Shown: in pieces, positions 10,184-21,180 of the stretch
Position numbering within the stretch: position 1 is the first letter of the stretch
How the letters are laid out: the number at the start of each line of letters is the position of its first letter
Assembly: GCA_037179385.1 (NCBI GenBank)
Contig: CM074185.1
Span: 9,419,371-9,483,370 of the forward strand
DNA length: 64,000 bases
Origin: Holothuria scabra
Taxonomy: Eukaryota > Echinodermata > Holothuroidea > Aspidochirotida > Holothuriidae
Reading direction: 5' to 3'
Notes under the pieces: generated by a model
Told to the model about the DNA's origin: nothing
The model's database searches: none
The model's input: the letters and a program-made list of their open reading frames with translations, nothing else
Translations under genes and position numbers: made by a program

Positions 10184-12077
10184 TTGTTTGTTTTCTTCTG
10201 TCCTCATTTTGAAGTCCCGCAAAACACACACCATCTAAACAACAATTTTCAAATCCAATAACTAGAGCCTATGAAAACATTTTTGGTATTTTGTCAGTGA
10301 GGTTTTCGGGGAGATAATTTTTCCTTCCGAGTCCGAAGCCTTAGGTATGAGCTTGCAGCAACTGTTTTCGTGCAGACTAGCCCCCAAATATATAGTTTAC
10401 TGGTATAATTATATTTCTTTCGCATTACCGTTCTTACAGTGAATTGACCGACTACCCCGGGGAAAGTTATCCTTTGGATAAAACAGAATAATGCTGGCTG
10501 CTCTACCAGTGAAAGGAGTGAAAACGTGGGAGAAGTGAGGAGATAAGGCTGTATCGCCTCTGTGCATGTAGCCCGTTGTATTACCAGTCCCTCTTCTAAA
10601 TCTAAACAGTTACCATCCCTTCTCAGTGCTTTATATGGTGACAAATTATAAAAACAAGTATAACAGCTTTACACAGTGTACATACAGCTCTTTGGTATAG
10701 ACAAGCACGCAATACTTTTACATTGGTTTCTCATAACAAAGCACAGATTTTACAGTAGTCAGCGCTGACCACTGCTGAAGAGAAGGTTATTAGGCAGACG
10801 CAGATGTTTTGATTTGGGTTTCAAATAACATGAATGAAAACTTCCTGACCAGACGCGTGTTGCACAGTTGTGAACTGGGCAAGCAAGGACAAGCAAAGCA
10901 GACTGTAATTGGCTGGTCCGCCTCAGGGCGAGCCAAGGACACACGATCCTCGGCTTTTATAGCTTTCGTGATCTGTGTAGTGAGCTCAGTTTACCAAGTG
11001 GGTTTCCTCAACCAAAATGGGGAGGAGCTTCAAAAACTTTTCAGTGGTGGCAGCATATCCTTTTGGGGGGAATACTTCTGCGCTTTAATCATAGTCCAAA
11101 CTTGTGTTTGTTGAAATATCAATACTTGACAAACGGAAGAAACACTTGTTTCGGTACTCCGTAAGTTTACAGTAAAGAAACTCGCCCACGGAGTTTCTAA
11201 AGTGCCATCAAATTTTATGCCACGATGGCGGTTGGCGAGATACATTAACCATGTTGTGGTCCGTTCCTTAGAAAGTAAATATGGCGACATACTTTGCTTC
11301 GAAATTTGACATGGTGAGATTATTTACACCGACGATTTCCTACGAAACCGATTGCAACTTAATTAGATAAATTATATCAGCACCATGACAGCCTGTATGA
11401 CATTTTAGGAGCTCCGTACTTTCCAGCCTTTCAATCTAAAGTCAATTAAATTTTTCTTTGCCATTCTGGTGAAATCATATTTACTGGTATTATTAATACT
11501 AATTAATATTTGATTCTGCGAAACTGCACGAAATCGTCTCAAAGATTAGTGATAATCATGACATGAAAAACGTATATACGTGAAATAGAAGCTCAGATCA
11601 TTTCGAAAGCTTCTGGAATCCTAGGTAAGCTGCTCCATTTCATGTGTTTAATAAAGAAAAGGCTATTTTATGTTTCTTCAATTATTTAAAAAGTGGTGGA
11701 GGACAATAGCTACTGTCGAAAGCAATAGTTTTTTTTTTTCGAGAAGATTATCCTTTGTTTCTCCATTTTATTCAACGAAGGAGACTTAACCAAAAAGAAT
11801 GGTCACGCCTGATTAGACGACCCAATTAGATGTTTAGGAGCGTAACAAAGAGGAGAAATTGATTTCTGGAGTAAAAAGGGAAGGAATTTTTTTTAGGCCT
11901 TCGCAAATGTGAAATGGTCTAACATTTATGGTCTGGCGAACACAGTAATCAAAGTTTTAAAAGGTTATTTGTTGTCGCTTGCTGCTAAGTTAAGCTGGAT
12001 CATTAGGGTTCAACCCAAGTCCTTGACTACGTTTACGATAATTAAAGCGGTGTCACGGGCTCTTTGGATTGGGAGAC
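10184..12077. other. Intergenic, no gene supported
   Basis: ORFs of 116 codons (minus, 10294-10644), 101 codons (plus, 10809-11114) and 86 codons (minus, 11030-11290) occur. None has recognisable motifs, and two of them overlap on opposite strands. Nothing else stands out. Confidence 0.35.
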
Positions 12078-12346
12078 TATAGACAAATCCGGACTGTCAA
12101 ATGATGGTCTGGTTTCAGTCGGCCAAACTGGGGTCAATTACCTTTTAATCTTTCAATTTCCGATGGTTGTAAAGTGTATCATTGAAGGTTGTAAACTGAA
12201 TTGTATCTTGATTCTCTCGGCAATTTCACTGAATATCAGGGTTTGAAATTCATTTCGACAATAAATTGAAACGATTTAAGGCCGAGGGACTCCACTAATG
12301 GCTGCCTACAGTCGACTAAACACAACCGCTGACCGGATGTTCTTGT
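12078..12346. mobile_element. MITE-like element (TATAGACGAATCCG termini), diverged copy
   Basis: Aligns along its length with 28244-28504: TATAGAC-AATCCGGAC at the left, GTAAA/TAAAGTGTATC and CACTGAATATSAGG inside, and CTAATGRCTGCCTACAGTC towards the right. The right terminus is diverged here. Both copies are close to 265 bp. Confidence 0.7.
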
Positions 12347-12629
12347 TTAATCAAGGTAAAACCCCACTGCAATGAATATAAAAGCTTCAATGTTTCTCCA
12401 TTTAACCGGAGTTGTGCTGTTTAAATGTGTATTTACAAACGGCAATTTTGTTTTCATTTCGTCTTGAAAATGACATAATAATTATCATATATGCATGAAT
12501 AATTTTAAATAACCTTAGACTTGTGTACTGTAGCAGAATAATGCAATTTGTAAATAATGCTTTCAGGTGTAGCCCTACTCCGTCCTGCTATTATTTCATT
12601 TTTCAAACTGGATCATAACTGTTCAACCA

Positions 12630-12893
12630 TTGAAGGACCCCTTCACTAATTTAAGAGGTTTGACTGGCAATAGGGGACTATATATTACTCCAAATCGATC
12701 AGGAGACCTTGCTTTATCAAGGTATAAACTGACCATGGGCGGAGATCAGTCTTTGGAAGTGTTTAAGGTGGGGGTAGAGTCGGTCAGTCGGTGTCACTAT
12801 CTAAGCGGAGCGCCACCATCAAATGGCGCGGAGCGTAAAAAGAAAATTTGGGGCGATGCGCACTGTTCAACAAAAAAATTCCTTACTAACTAA
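12630..12893 (+). other. ORF of 87 codons, unrecognised; start of a MITE at its end
   Basis: An open frame from GTTCAACCATTG onward has no family motif and no ATG start. It contains a GCGCCA-CCATCAAA-TGGCGC hairpin at about 12818 and runs into the terminal repeat of the next element. It is probably repeat-derived. Confidence 0.15.
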
Positions 12894-13013
12894 CGATAGC
12901 CCTAATCCTAACCTAATCCCTAACCTGACCAAAGAATACAATCGATACAATACAATGGCAACAGCCAATCAGGAAACACCTTGTTAAACAGTGCGCATCA
13001 ACCCGAAAATTTC
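12842..13013. mobile_element. Small MITE-like element with about 29-bp inverted ends
   Basis: The left end AAAATTTG then GGGCGATGCGCACTGTTCAA (12843-12871) is inverted with small changes at 12983-13012. Between them lies a short run of CCTAATCCTAACC words resembling degenerate telomere repeats. Confidence 0.65.
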
Positions 13014-13249
13014 GGCCAAAATTACGCCCGAGATCGCCGGAAATGGCCCTCTCCGGCTTATCTAACGTGATATCATAGCAACTGTCAGACGCGTATTTCA
13101 TAAAAAGGTAAAAAGGCCTATCGTAAAAAGAATAGAAAAGTAAAAGTTGTTCTGCATGGTTGCCTTAAAAGGGGGAGTCAGTTTCTGAATCGAGTGAAAA
13201 GAAAACCATTGAGCAATGGCGTATCTTTTCGTTTTTGGTTTTTTTTTTT

Positions 13250-13880
13250 GGGGGGGGGGGGAGGAGGGTACCCAAACTTTCCGAATTTTGATTTAATTGT
13301 GAGCGCAATATCTCTGGGGATCTGATTTGCGGCCCACGAAGCGAGCCGAAGTTCTTGCCCCTTTTTCAACAAAGTTTTGAAAATGTGGAGCTTGTATTAG
13401 AGACAAATTGGATTCTGGGTTCCCTATAACAGGATATGTGAAAAGTTCGGGATAGTTGAAGAATCTGTATTTTTTATTGCAAGTCTGAGAGATTGCACGG
13501 ATACCAAAGATCGTTGTTGCTACACAGTGTTTTCTAAGAGATACAAATTGAGGCTGTACGACCACATTGGAAGAATCGAGAGGTTAATTTGGAATTAAGT
13601 GGTAGAAAATTCATGAAAACAGCACTGTTGTTGCCGATATCACTTAAAAACTGGTGATTTTGTCATTTCCAGAGTTCGGAAAATTTTACCAAACTAATTT
13701 ATGAGGGAACACGACTGCAATTGCAGTAACTGAAAATTTCTGCACGCAAAGCGAGCGGAATATTGTGCATTTTTGAAACAAATAGTTACAAAAATGTAGC
13801 TTTTATATGAGAGAATTAGGAATTTAATGAAAGAAGAGTTGGGAAAACCACACTTTAGTTTACTGAGTCTCTCACTTGTC
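13250..13880 (+). repeat. Interspersed repeat family B, copy 1 (GAA-loop hairpin repeat)
   Basis: After a 12-base G run at 13250-13261 the sequence shares many blocks with 25130-25705, 25985-26190, 43440-43620 and 46255-46650. These are AAGCGnGC, TTTTGAAAcAAA, GGAGCTTGTATT, GAAGAATCTG, GTTGTTGCTACA and CATTTCCAGAG. A hairpin GCACGC-AAA-GCGAGC (13742-13756) has one mismatch. No protein is recognised. Confidence 0.65.
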
Positions 13881-15368
13881 ACAAATGGCAAATTTCCTTT
13901 TTAGAGCCAGAAGGAAATCTTCCCCTTCCACTTGTTGCTACGGCACTGTTATTGAGTATCATTCATTTCTTTATATTGTATATCTTCCATTTCCCTCCAA
14001 GTGGGAATTTTTTAGTTATTTTAAGGCGTGTCGGTACATATCAGGGAATTTCAAGTTTCTTGTCGACACTCTTCGGGGTCTTTACATTTGTTTAATGAAT
14101 CAATTTATATTTTTGTGTACACTAATTACGTCTCTTTTAGTATTCTTACTAAAGACCTAAATGATGGTTTAAATATTTAATAACTGTTCTTGTTCATCAG
14201 TAATTTTCTGAATTAAATAATTCCAATTATATTTTTTTAATGAGACTGAAAGAAAGTCGATAAAAATGAACCGAAAGGAGTAAAAATCACAACAATGATT
14301 TTCAAAGGAAAAATCACTGTAACTTAAGAACCGTGTGGAGCTTAAACTACGGTATAATAAAACTCATCTGGAGAAGCAGAAACCCAAGTTGTAACAGAAT
14401 TAGATCTCTCAGAAAAAAAAAGAAAAGCAAAAAAAAAAAAAAAAAAAAAAAAACGCGGCGGCGTGTGTGGCTATTATGAAAGAAGTCTGTTTGCAATTTT
14501 GATGGCATTCAAATATTGTCAGGGATTGTAGCCTATTTTCTTTCACTACATGCAAAAGTCACGTTATCAGAATATGTACCGGTACGTAAGAAATGGCGTC
14601 CTTATTCACCTTCCATTTTCAAACAGAGAAAAAATACTTATGGATGATCAGTTTCGAAGCCAAGGCGATCAAGGATACTGGTGCATATATTTAATATGTT
14701 CATGTTGTAGTTACTCCATGTAAAATTAATGTGCCACAATGACATCAGAGATTTGCCATGATGCATCAAGAAAGATGTGCAATACTTTAAAAATTCGTAT
14801 CTTCCGAAAGCTATAAGCTATGGAAATGGCGTTTTCACCTTCTGAAAGAGAAAAATTTCCTTTTTATTTTGAAGTTAACGAATTCTGTTCCCAGAATATG
14901 CCTTTAATCCCAATGACTACGATTTAAAGTACCATGTCACTTCTAGAAGCATTTCATGAGAAACCAACCGAAAGCTTTACTAGCCTACACAAAAACTCAT
15001 TTACATGCCGACGGTATTGATGACACCTAACTTGTTTAAACTTCAAGAAACAACCGTGTGTATGCTAATGAGGGAGCATGCCAGATTACAGTCTGTCTAC
15101 GGCGGTGGCCACATACGTACACTGTAGATGGTTAAAGGAACGGTTAACAACCAAGGAATTACGCGAAGGTCATCACTCTCCTATGCGCTCTGAATCCCCC
15201 CTGCACCTGGCCGAGGGGCATCCGGTGGACCTTGTGGCACTCCATGATGATTCTTTTTTTGTAATGGACTTTTGAAAGTGAAAAACCTCCGCCACTGTCC
15301 ACAGCATATGCATCACGGAGTACTCAGAACATTTTTATTTCCCCAAACACCTTGAACCAACTTCAAAT
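13881..15368. other. Intergenic with 25-base poly(A)
   Basis: No convincing gene. A run of about 25 A at 14429-14453 could be a retroposon tail, but no family upstream of it is recognised. Confidence 0.4.
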
Positions 15369-15600
15369 TTAAAGGTCAAGGGCAGTCGCCCCAAACTTAT
15401 TTTGAAACAACTACTAAACTTTGCTACTTTTCTGTCATTTTTCTTCCTATAAGCTTTCAGGATATTTTAAGGCTTAAAAATTCAACATTCAAGGTTAACC
15501 AAGATATAAGGCCTACTACTTGTAAATTTTACAATTCAGTGAAGAACACATTGTCACATGATTGTCAAGAGCCATTCAAAAACTAGTATAGACTCTGGAT
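15369..15600. mobile_element. TTAA-type MITE, partial copy
   Basis: Starts TTTAAAGGTCAAGGGCAGTC then CCCCAAACTTATTTTGA, and continues with AACACATTGTCACATGA, as in full copies at 38127-38388 and 40336-40604. The right terminus is missing. TTAA target duplication and TTAAAGGGCA ends suggest a piggyBac-like superfamily (inference). Confidence 0.65.
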
Positions 15601-15619
15601 CTGGAAAAATACTGCACAA

Positions 15620-15965
15620 CACTCCTGGTGGAGTCAAACGTGCATGGTTGAGGTGTGCGCATGTAGTAAGTCGTCCCGTCCGAGTATCCTCAAGGCTGCG
15701 CTCTTGAACTGCTCAAGTTGGGGTCCTCGAGATCTGTAATATTTTGGGGAGTAGTAGGTTCCAGTCTCTGACGGTCCGAGGAAAGAAACTGTATTTGTAG
15801 CAGTCCTTATTGGTTGATATATTTGTAAAGCTATTAGAATGGTAATGCCTGGAGGGCCGCCGCACCGGCTGTAGGTTGTTGATTGGCAAGGCTAGGAGGC
15901 CCAATCTTGCTTTGTGAAGAATTGCTAGCCTGCTGGCAGTACGCCTGTTTTTGAGACTATCCCAC
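15620..15965 (-). pseudogene. C-terminal fragment of a CR1/jockey-like LINE ORF2
   Basis: The minus strand reads LGWDSLKNRRTASRLAILHK, then GLLALPINNLQPVRR and SFFPRTVRDWNLL near 15780. These are the usual last 100 residues of jockey/CR1-type ORF2 proteins, where the final motif is typically SFFPRTVRDWN. It begins just where the RT fragment at 20440-21180 breaks off, so the two are probably one element split by an insertion. Stops are present and it is dead. Confidence 0.8.
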
Positions 15966-16000
15966 CCTAGGTCATATTAACACTTCAGTCACACTACTTT

Positions 16001-16019
16001 GGGGGGGGGGGGGGGGGGG
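16001..16019. repeat. Run of 19 G
   Basis: Homopolymer G at the edge of the inserted block that splits the LINE. Confidence 0.95.
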
Positions 16020-16033
16020 AATAGTCATTATTG

Positions 16034-16084
16034 ATTCCTTGCCGAAGGCAGGCAAGGAATCTATGCGATGGTGATGTCGTGTGT

Positions 16085-16127
<43 letters not shown>

Positions 16128-16135
16128 TGTGTGAC
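16034..16135. repeat. Hairpin plus GT microsatellite
   Basis: TTCCTTGCC-GAAGGCA-GGCAAGGAA forms a 9-bp stem at about 16036-16060. It is followed by a (GT)n tract with small interruptions at 16080-16132. ORFs here on both strands are microsatellite artefacts. Confidence 0.9.
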
Positions 16136-16137
16136 GC

Positions 16138-16760
16138 CTGCTTGTAAACACGATATCTCAAGAAAGGTAACCCCAGGGATCTCAAACTTGGCATGTAGAT
16201 TGTCCACATTGAGTAGATGGTCCCTATTTTTTTTGGTAGAGGTCAAATGTCATTTGGGATCACCAGAGGTCAAAATGTAAATACCTTGGAAATTGCTTGT
16301 AAACACGATATCTCCAGAAGGAAAAATGTGAGCAATCTCATACTTACCATGTTGATTGTCCATATTGAGTAGATGGTCCCTATTGTTTTTGATGGAGGTC
16401 AAAGGTCATTTGGGGTCACCAGAGGGAAAAAGGTCAAAAGCCTTGTAAACACTGTATCTCAAGAAGGGTAAATGTGAGGGATCTCATACATAGCAGGTGG
16501 ATTACCCATATTAAGTAGATGACCCCTATTATTTTTGGTGGAGGTCAAAGGTCATTTGGGGTCATCAGAGACGAAAAGCTCAAAAACTTGTAAACACCAT
16601 ATGTCAAGAAAGGTAACTGCCAGGAATCTCATATTTACTAAGTGGATTGTCCATATTGAGTAGATGACCCTATTGTTTTTATTGGATGTCAAAGGTCATT
16701 TGGGGTCATCAGAGTTCAAAACATCTAAACCTTGCAAACACTACATCTCAAAAGAGTATA
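16138..16760 (+). repeat. Tandem satellite, about 145-bp unit, with AGGTCA direct repeats
   Basis: Four full units each start CTTGTAAACAC-ATATCTCAAGAA, continue GATTGTCCATATTGAGTAGATG and end in a block of AGGTCAaAGGTCA plus a nearby GGGTCA. DR1-type copies are at 16240-16252 (one change), 16396-16408 (perfect), 16542-16554 (perfect) and 16686-16698 (one change). A fifth unit begins and decays at about 16730. Confidence 0.85.
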
Positions 16761-17440
16761 TAACCATTGAAGTTAATGTCCATGAACGGTTAGGGTGAAA
16801 GGATAAGAATAATTTGGCATGGGTAATGTAATAGGCATAGGGTATATAATTTTTTTGGAACAGTTTATTAACTTCACTATGTAAATTCTTTAGTGAGGTA
16901 ATTTTGAAAATGTATTTGTAAAGTACTGAAGCAAACTCATAGGAAGAAGGTCTAAGGTGCACAAAAAGGCACATCACATGGTACAGTAGTTACTGTACAG
17001 TATGTTGATTCTGGCATGAAATTGTGCCCTGTTATTCCAAGTATTAATACATGAAAAAGTGGGCAGAGCAAAATATACAATCTTAAAAGACAAAATTTCT
17101 TCATCAGGCTGGCCTACATGCTTCAATGCTCATGGGTATGCTGATTTTGCAGCCACAAGTAAATAGATTTTCATGAAACTGATGTGGAACATGTGAGTTT
17201 AAACAGTCTGTATAAGGGTCATTTAGGGACATAGTCTGAAAATAAGATGCTTCTGTGCACACTAAGTAGATGACTGATGTGGAACTTCATAAGTATAAAC
17301 TTTGAACAGAGAGTACTCTGTGTGATGCACAAGAATCTCATTTATAACATACTTACATTGCTTTTTCAATAACCTTTAAGAAAACCTGAAGAAAACATTA
17401 AATTTAGTGGCAAAAAGTGTTAATATTTGACAAACCTCCT
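16761..17440. other. Unassigned AT-rich sequence inside the LINE-splitting insert
   Basis: No gene or clear repeat recognised between the satellite and the large inverted repeat. Confidence 0.4.
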
Positions 17441-17447
17441 GCCTACT

Positions 17448-19540
17448 GTCCTCATGAGGACATGTGCATTCAAGTATGCATTAATTGGAAGTGGGAATTG
17501 GTCAATTAGGTATACCACAGTTAATTAGTTTTACAAAAAAGAACCTAATTTACACTGATCATTTGGTATCAAATACCCTTCAGCGCACATGAACTGTCAT
17601 TGCCTAATAGAGTGAATCAAATTGTGACTGACCCATTCTTTGCCATTTGGTCACAGTTATCTGGCCCAATTTTTCACAGTTGACTGCCAGTTATCCCCAC
17701 AGTGTCCTGAAGGATTACCTCATACAAACATACAGCTCAATTGACTTAAGCTTTTTACTGTATAAGTGGTGTTAATTGACTCTTATAAACCCTCTGAAGA
17801 AAGCTTATTTTTATCTCAGTACATAACCATGACAGCCCATTGTTTGTATATACTCCTATTTCCTGCCATTCCCTGCAGGCATTCAGTACTCTATTTGTGG
17901 TCAAAATGTCAGACCTCCATGAAAGTCACACCTCTGCTAAATCTAGCATAAAATAACTGTCCACATTATCTTGTCTCATCTGACCACAAATAAAAGTTGT
18001 TTGCCTAGCCCTTGTCTGGAGATAGAGAAGTTCATGTACACTGATCAAGTTTCTAAACTGAAAGTCATCTAAGAAATACTGTAGATTGACACCCTTCAGA
18101 AATTAGTGTCCTTTACATAGAAGCTGGTGGAATTGAACAAATACTGCGTTTGTATAAGGAATTTTGTTGAACACAACTTTAAACATTGGTGTCTGTCTAG
18201 ATTGGTGTTTCTGCTTTACAGTTTCAATACATGCTCTACAGTGATTATTTGCAACTTAGTTTCATTCTAGAATTTGTTTTAAATTTTTGATAGCATAAAA
18301 TGTATCAGCATACTACTTGCCTCATCTCTGCATATATCTGGATAACCGCACCAAAAAAGTAACCCCTGTGTGAAGGATTATATAGTTATGTCAAATATCA
18401 TCATCGAGTGGGAGTTCTTGTCTCACATTTCATTTTTATCCATGTCACTATCCCCCCCCCCACAGAAAAAAGGTGTACCATTAAGCTTAATGCATAGAAC
18501 CATTGCTTCAAGATTACCCTTTATGACACTTTTCAAAAGTATTAAGATTTTATTTTGCATTGCTGCTGTCGTTTAAAAGTAGTTCAGGTAATAAGAGCAA
18601 GCATAATGTTGTATACTGTGTATCAAACAAGGAAAACTTGTACTGTATGTTATGCTGTACCTACAGTATAAGTAGACAAAAGGGAATTAAAAGTCTTGTT
18701 AAATTATGGAGTTAGTGTTACAACAAGCCCTAATCCTATGGATAAACATGCTCCTTTAAATCGAAATTTTGGGTATTGAAGATAGCTCTCTATATAATGA
18801 TGTCTCTATGATCCAAAAAAGCTGACTGCATTGAGGTTAGTGTTACAACAAGCCTAATCCTAACAGTCATCCATAAATTGGAACATACAGTAGAGACATC
18901 TCAACAGAAAAGGTGTAACCTTGGCTATAAGTGATGGTCCTTTTGTATTTGTTTTTGGTGTAATGCCCTTCACAATGCCTATGATATCCTTGAAAATTAA
19001 CAAAAAATAGGAACCCTAATAATCCAGAAATTAACAAGATTTGTAATTTGCCTTAAATTGTCTGCTTGTACAGTAGGAACACCACATAACAGAGTACAAG
19101 TCAAGTGTCCTTTGTTTGATACACAGTAGATACTATTATGCTAGTTTTGATTACCTGAACTACTAGTACTTTCTGAAAAACAAGCCTTACTGAGAGTGCT
19201 AAATAAGTGTAAGATATATCTCCAGATAGGTAGGAAATGGTTAAAGCCATTGAGCTGTACGATTCAATGAGAAAACCCCTCAGGACACTGTGGCAGTCAA
19301 ATGTGATGAATTAGGTATTAAAGATAACAGTGACCAGCAATTTTCACAGACTCTGGTGGGTCAGTTACAATTTGATTCTTTCAATTAGGCAATCTCAGTT
19401 CAAGCATGCTCAGGGGTATTTGATCCAAATGATCAGTTATTTAGTTCTTTTTATAAAACTAATTACCTGTGGTGTACTTAATTATCTAGTTCCCACTTCC
19501 ATGTCCTTATGAGGACAGTGGCACAAGGTTTGTCTGTAAC
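17448..19540. repeat. Large imperfect inverted repeat, about 2.1 kb
   Basis: The outer arm from TGTCCTCATGAGGACATG at 17448 matches the reverse complement of the sequence ending at about 19530, through blocks such as GGAAGTGGGAA, TTAATTAGTTTTA, CTGATCATTTGG, CAAATACCC and CACAGTGTCCTGA. An inner arm at 18571-18720 matches 19010-19165 in inverse (TGTGTATCAAACAA, GTACTGTATGTTATG). About 570 bp of the left arm (18000-18570) has no partner. The centre holds a duplicated TTAGTGTTACAACAAGCC (18711-18740 and 18836-18865). It is probably a decayed foldback element. Confidence 0.7.
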
Positions 19541-20099
19541 TTTTAACAATCTTTGATACTAAATTTAATGTTATCTTCATATTTTCTTCAGACTAACCCT
19601 GTGTTTTCCAGTCTGTGTTCTCACATTCCCAGTGTTTCGTTGATTGGATAGTGTTACCATAGTAACGAGGCCAAATATTTCACATGCAGATTACAGCAAA
19701 ATTTAAGAAAATACTGTCATCAGTGCCATAAATACCTGTGACCTTGCTTGATTAAAACAAACTCGATGTTTAAAACTGCTTAACCCTGCGATTTGAGGTG
19801 GACCGAAATTTAAACACCGACCCCACGTTAACCCATGTTACTCGAGCATGAGGTAACACAGTGTTACCTCGAGCACGGGGTATGTGAGAACACAGTATTT
19901 GATCCAATGCTTGTAGGAGAGTGTGTCGATGAGGGCTTGTTTAAACACTAACCTCAATGCAGACTTTTCGAAACATATAGGCATCAGAACATAGAGACTT
20001 CAGAATGGAGAGTCCCCATTGACCAAACTTGATAAAAATGGTTTCAAAATACCGCTTTATCAAGTAATGAGACAGTTTTCTGGCATATTAAAGCTGTGT

Positions 20100-20430
20100 G
20101 AGAAATTCCTCTTGTATGCGGAGGTCAAAGGTTTGAGGTGACAATTAGATCAAACTTTGTAGACATAATATTTTTAGGGGGATAACTGTGAGGGATCTCA
20201 TACCATGGAGGTAGTACTTCCATACTCATACTGTACTAAGCTTAATTTTGAATTGCTCATGTTGGTAAGGTGATCACTATTGTTTTTAAGGGGTCAAAAG
20301 GCCATTTTGGGTCATATGAGGTCAAAAAGTTTTAACCTTACTAGTATTATATCTCAATTAAGTAGGATAATTGTATGGGTTCTCATGCATGTCATGTTTG
20401 TTTCCGTGTTTGCTATGATATATCATACGG
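20100..20430 (+). repeat. Further decayed units of the AGGTCA satellite
   Basis: Blocks GTGAGGGATCTCATACC, CTATTGTTTTTAAGGGGTCA and ATATGAGGTCAAAAAG match the satellite at 16138-16760 in the same orientation. GGCAAGGAATC at its right end repeats the sequence at the start of the first block. Satellite thus lies at both ends of the DNA inserted in the LINE. Confidence 0.65.
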
Positions 20431-20439
20431 CAAGGAATC

Positions 20440-21180
20440 ACTAAGCCTGTTGGCTTTCTAGTTAACAAACCTAGCAGCCCTACGTTGAATTTGCTCAACC
20501 TTATTGGATAGGGACACGGTGTAGGGACCCAAACAGAAGATGAATACTTCAATAAAGGCCTGACAAGTGTGAGATAGGCATAGCTTTAACACTCCTGGGG
20601 CAGGAGTATAAATTTCTTTTAATAAAAGCCAAAGATCTATTTGCTGACGAAGTGATGCGATTAATATGTCTATTCCAGGTAAGGGTATTAGAGATGTCAA
20701 CTCCCAGATAAGTGTGGCAATCGGTAGACCCCAGGGTATCGTTATCTAGAGTATACTTAAAAAACTTGGGATTCCTTGAGTGAGTATTCCTCATAGAAAA
20801 TCACTTCTTGGCATTAAAGTTCATTTGCCATTTATTTTGCCACTCAGAGAGGATGTTTAGATCATTTTGGAGTTGAACCTGGTCAAGATTATTCTTTATC
20901 TGTCTATAAATTACGCAGTCGTCAGCAAAAAGCCTTACTTCAGAAGAGATATTATCAGGCAGGTCATTAATGTAAACTAAAAACAACAGGGGACCCAACT
21001 TGGCTGTACCTTGGGGAACACCAGAGATAACATCCACCCAATCGGAAAAATCACCACTCACTACGACTCTCTGCTCCCGGGACTTAAGAAAATTAGTTAT
21101 CCAGTTAAGGGTGTTGCCTCTATTACCACTACTGTCCTTGTTCAAATTGAAGTGACTGCATTTGCCCTTTAAGCTACCAG
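20440..21180 (-). pseudogene. CR1/jockey-like LINE reverse transcriptase fragment
   Basis: The minus strand encodes a near-continuous RT. It shows NWITNFLKSREQRVVVSG, then a SGVPQG-like block (SGVPQGTAKLGPLLFLVYI), NDLPDN, the catalytic FADDC in RLFADDCVIYR and LSEWQNKWQMNFNAKKC. After a frameshift come YLGVDISNTLTWNRHI, RNLYSCPRSVKA, and YTVSLSNKVEQIQRRAARF at the end. The usual F/YADD box is intact. It stops abruptly at 20446, and the downstream part of the protein appears at 15620-15965. Frameshifts make it inactive. Confidence 0.9.

Noticed and set aside
10294..10644. 116-codon minus-strand ORF
   Set aside because: No recognisable domain, signal or neighbour; the length is within chance for 64 kb on six frames.
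12895..12940. Interstitial telomere repeat
   Set aside because: Only a few degenerate CCTAATCCTAACC words inside a small inverted-repeat element.
15994..16280. ORFs rich in His-Thr or Cys-Val
   Set aside because: They are translations of the GT microsatellite.
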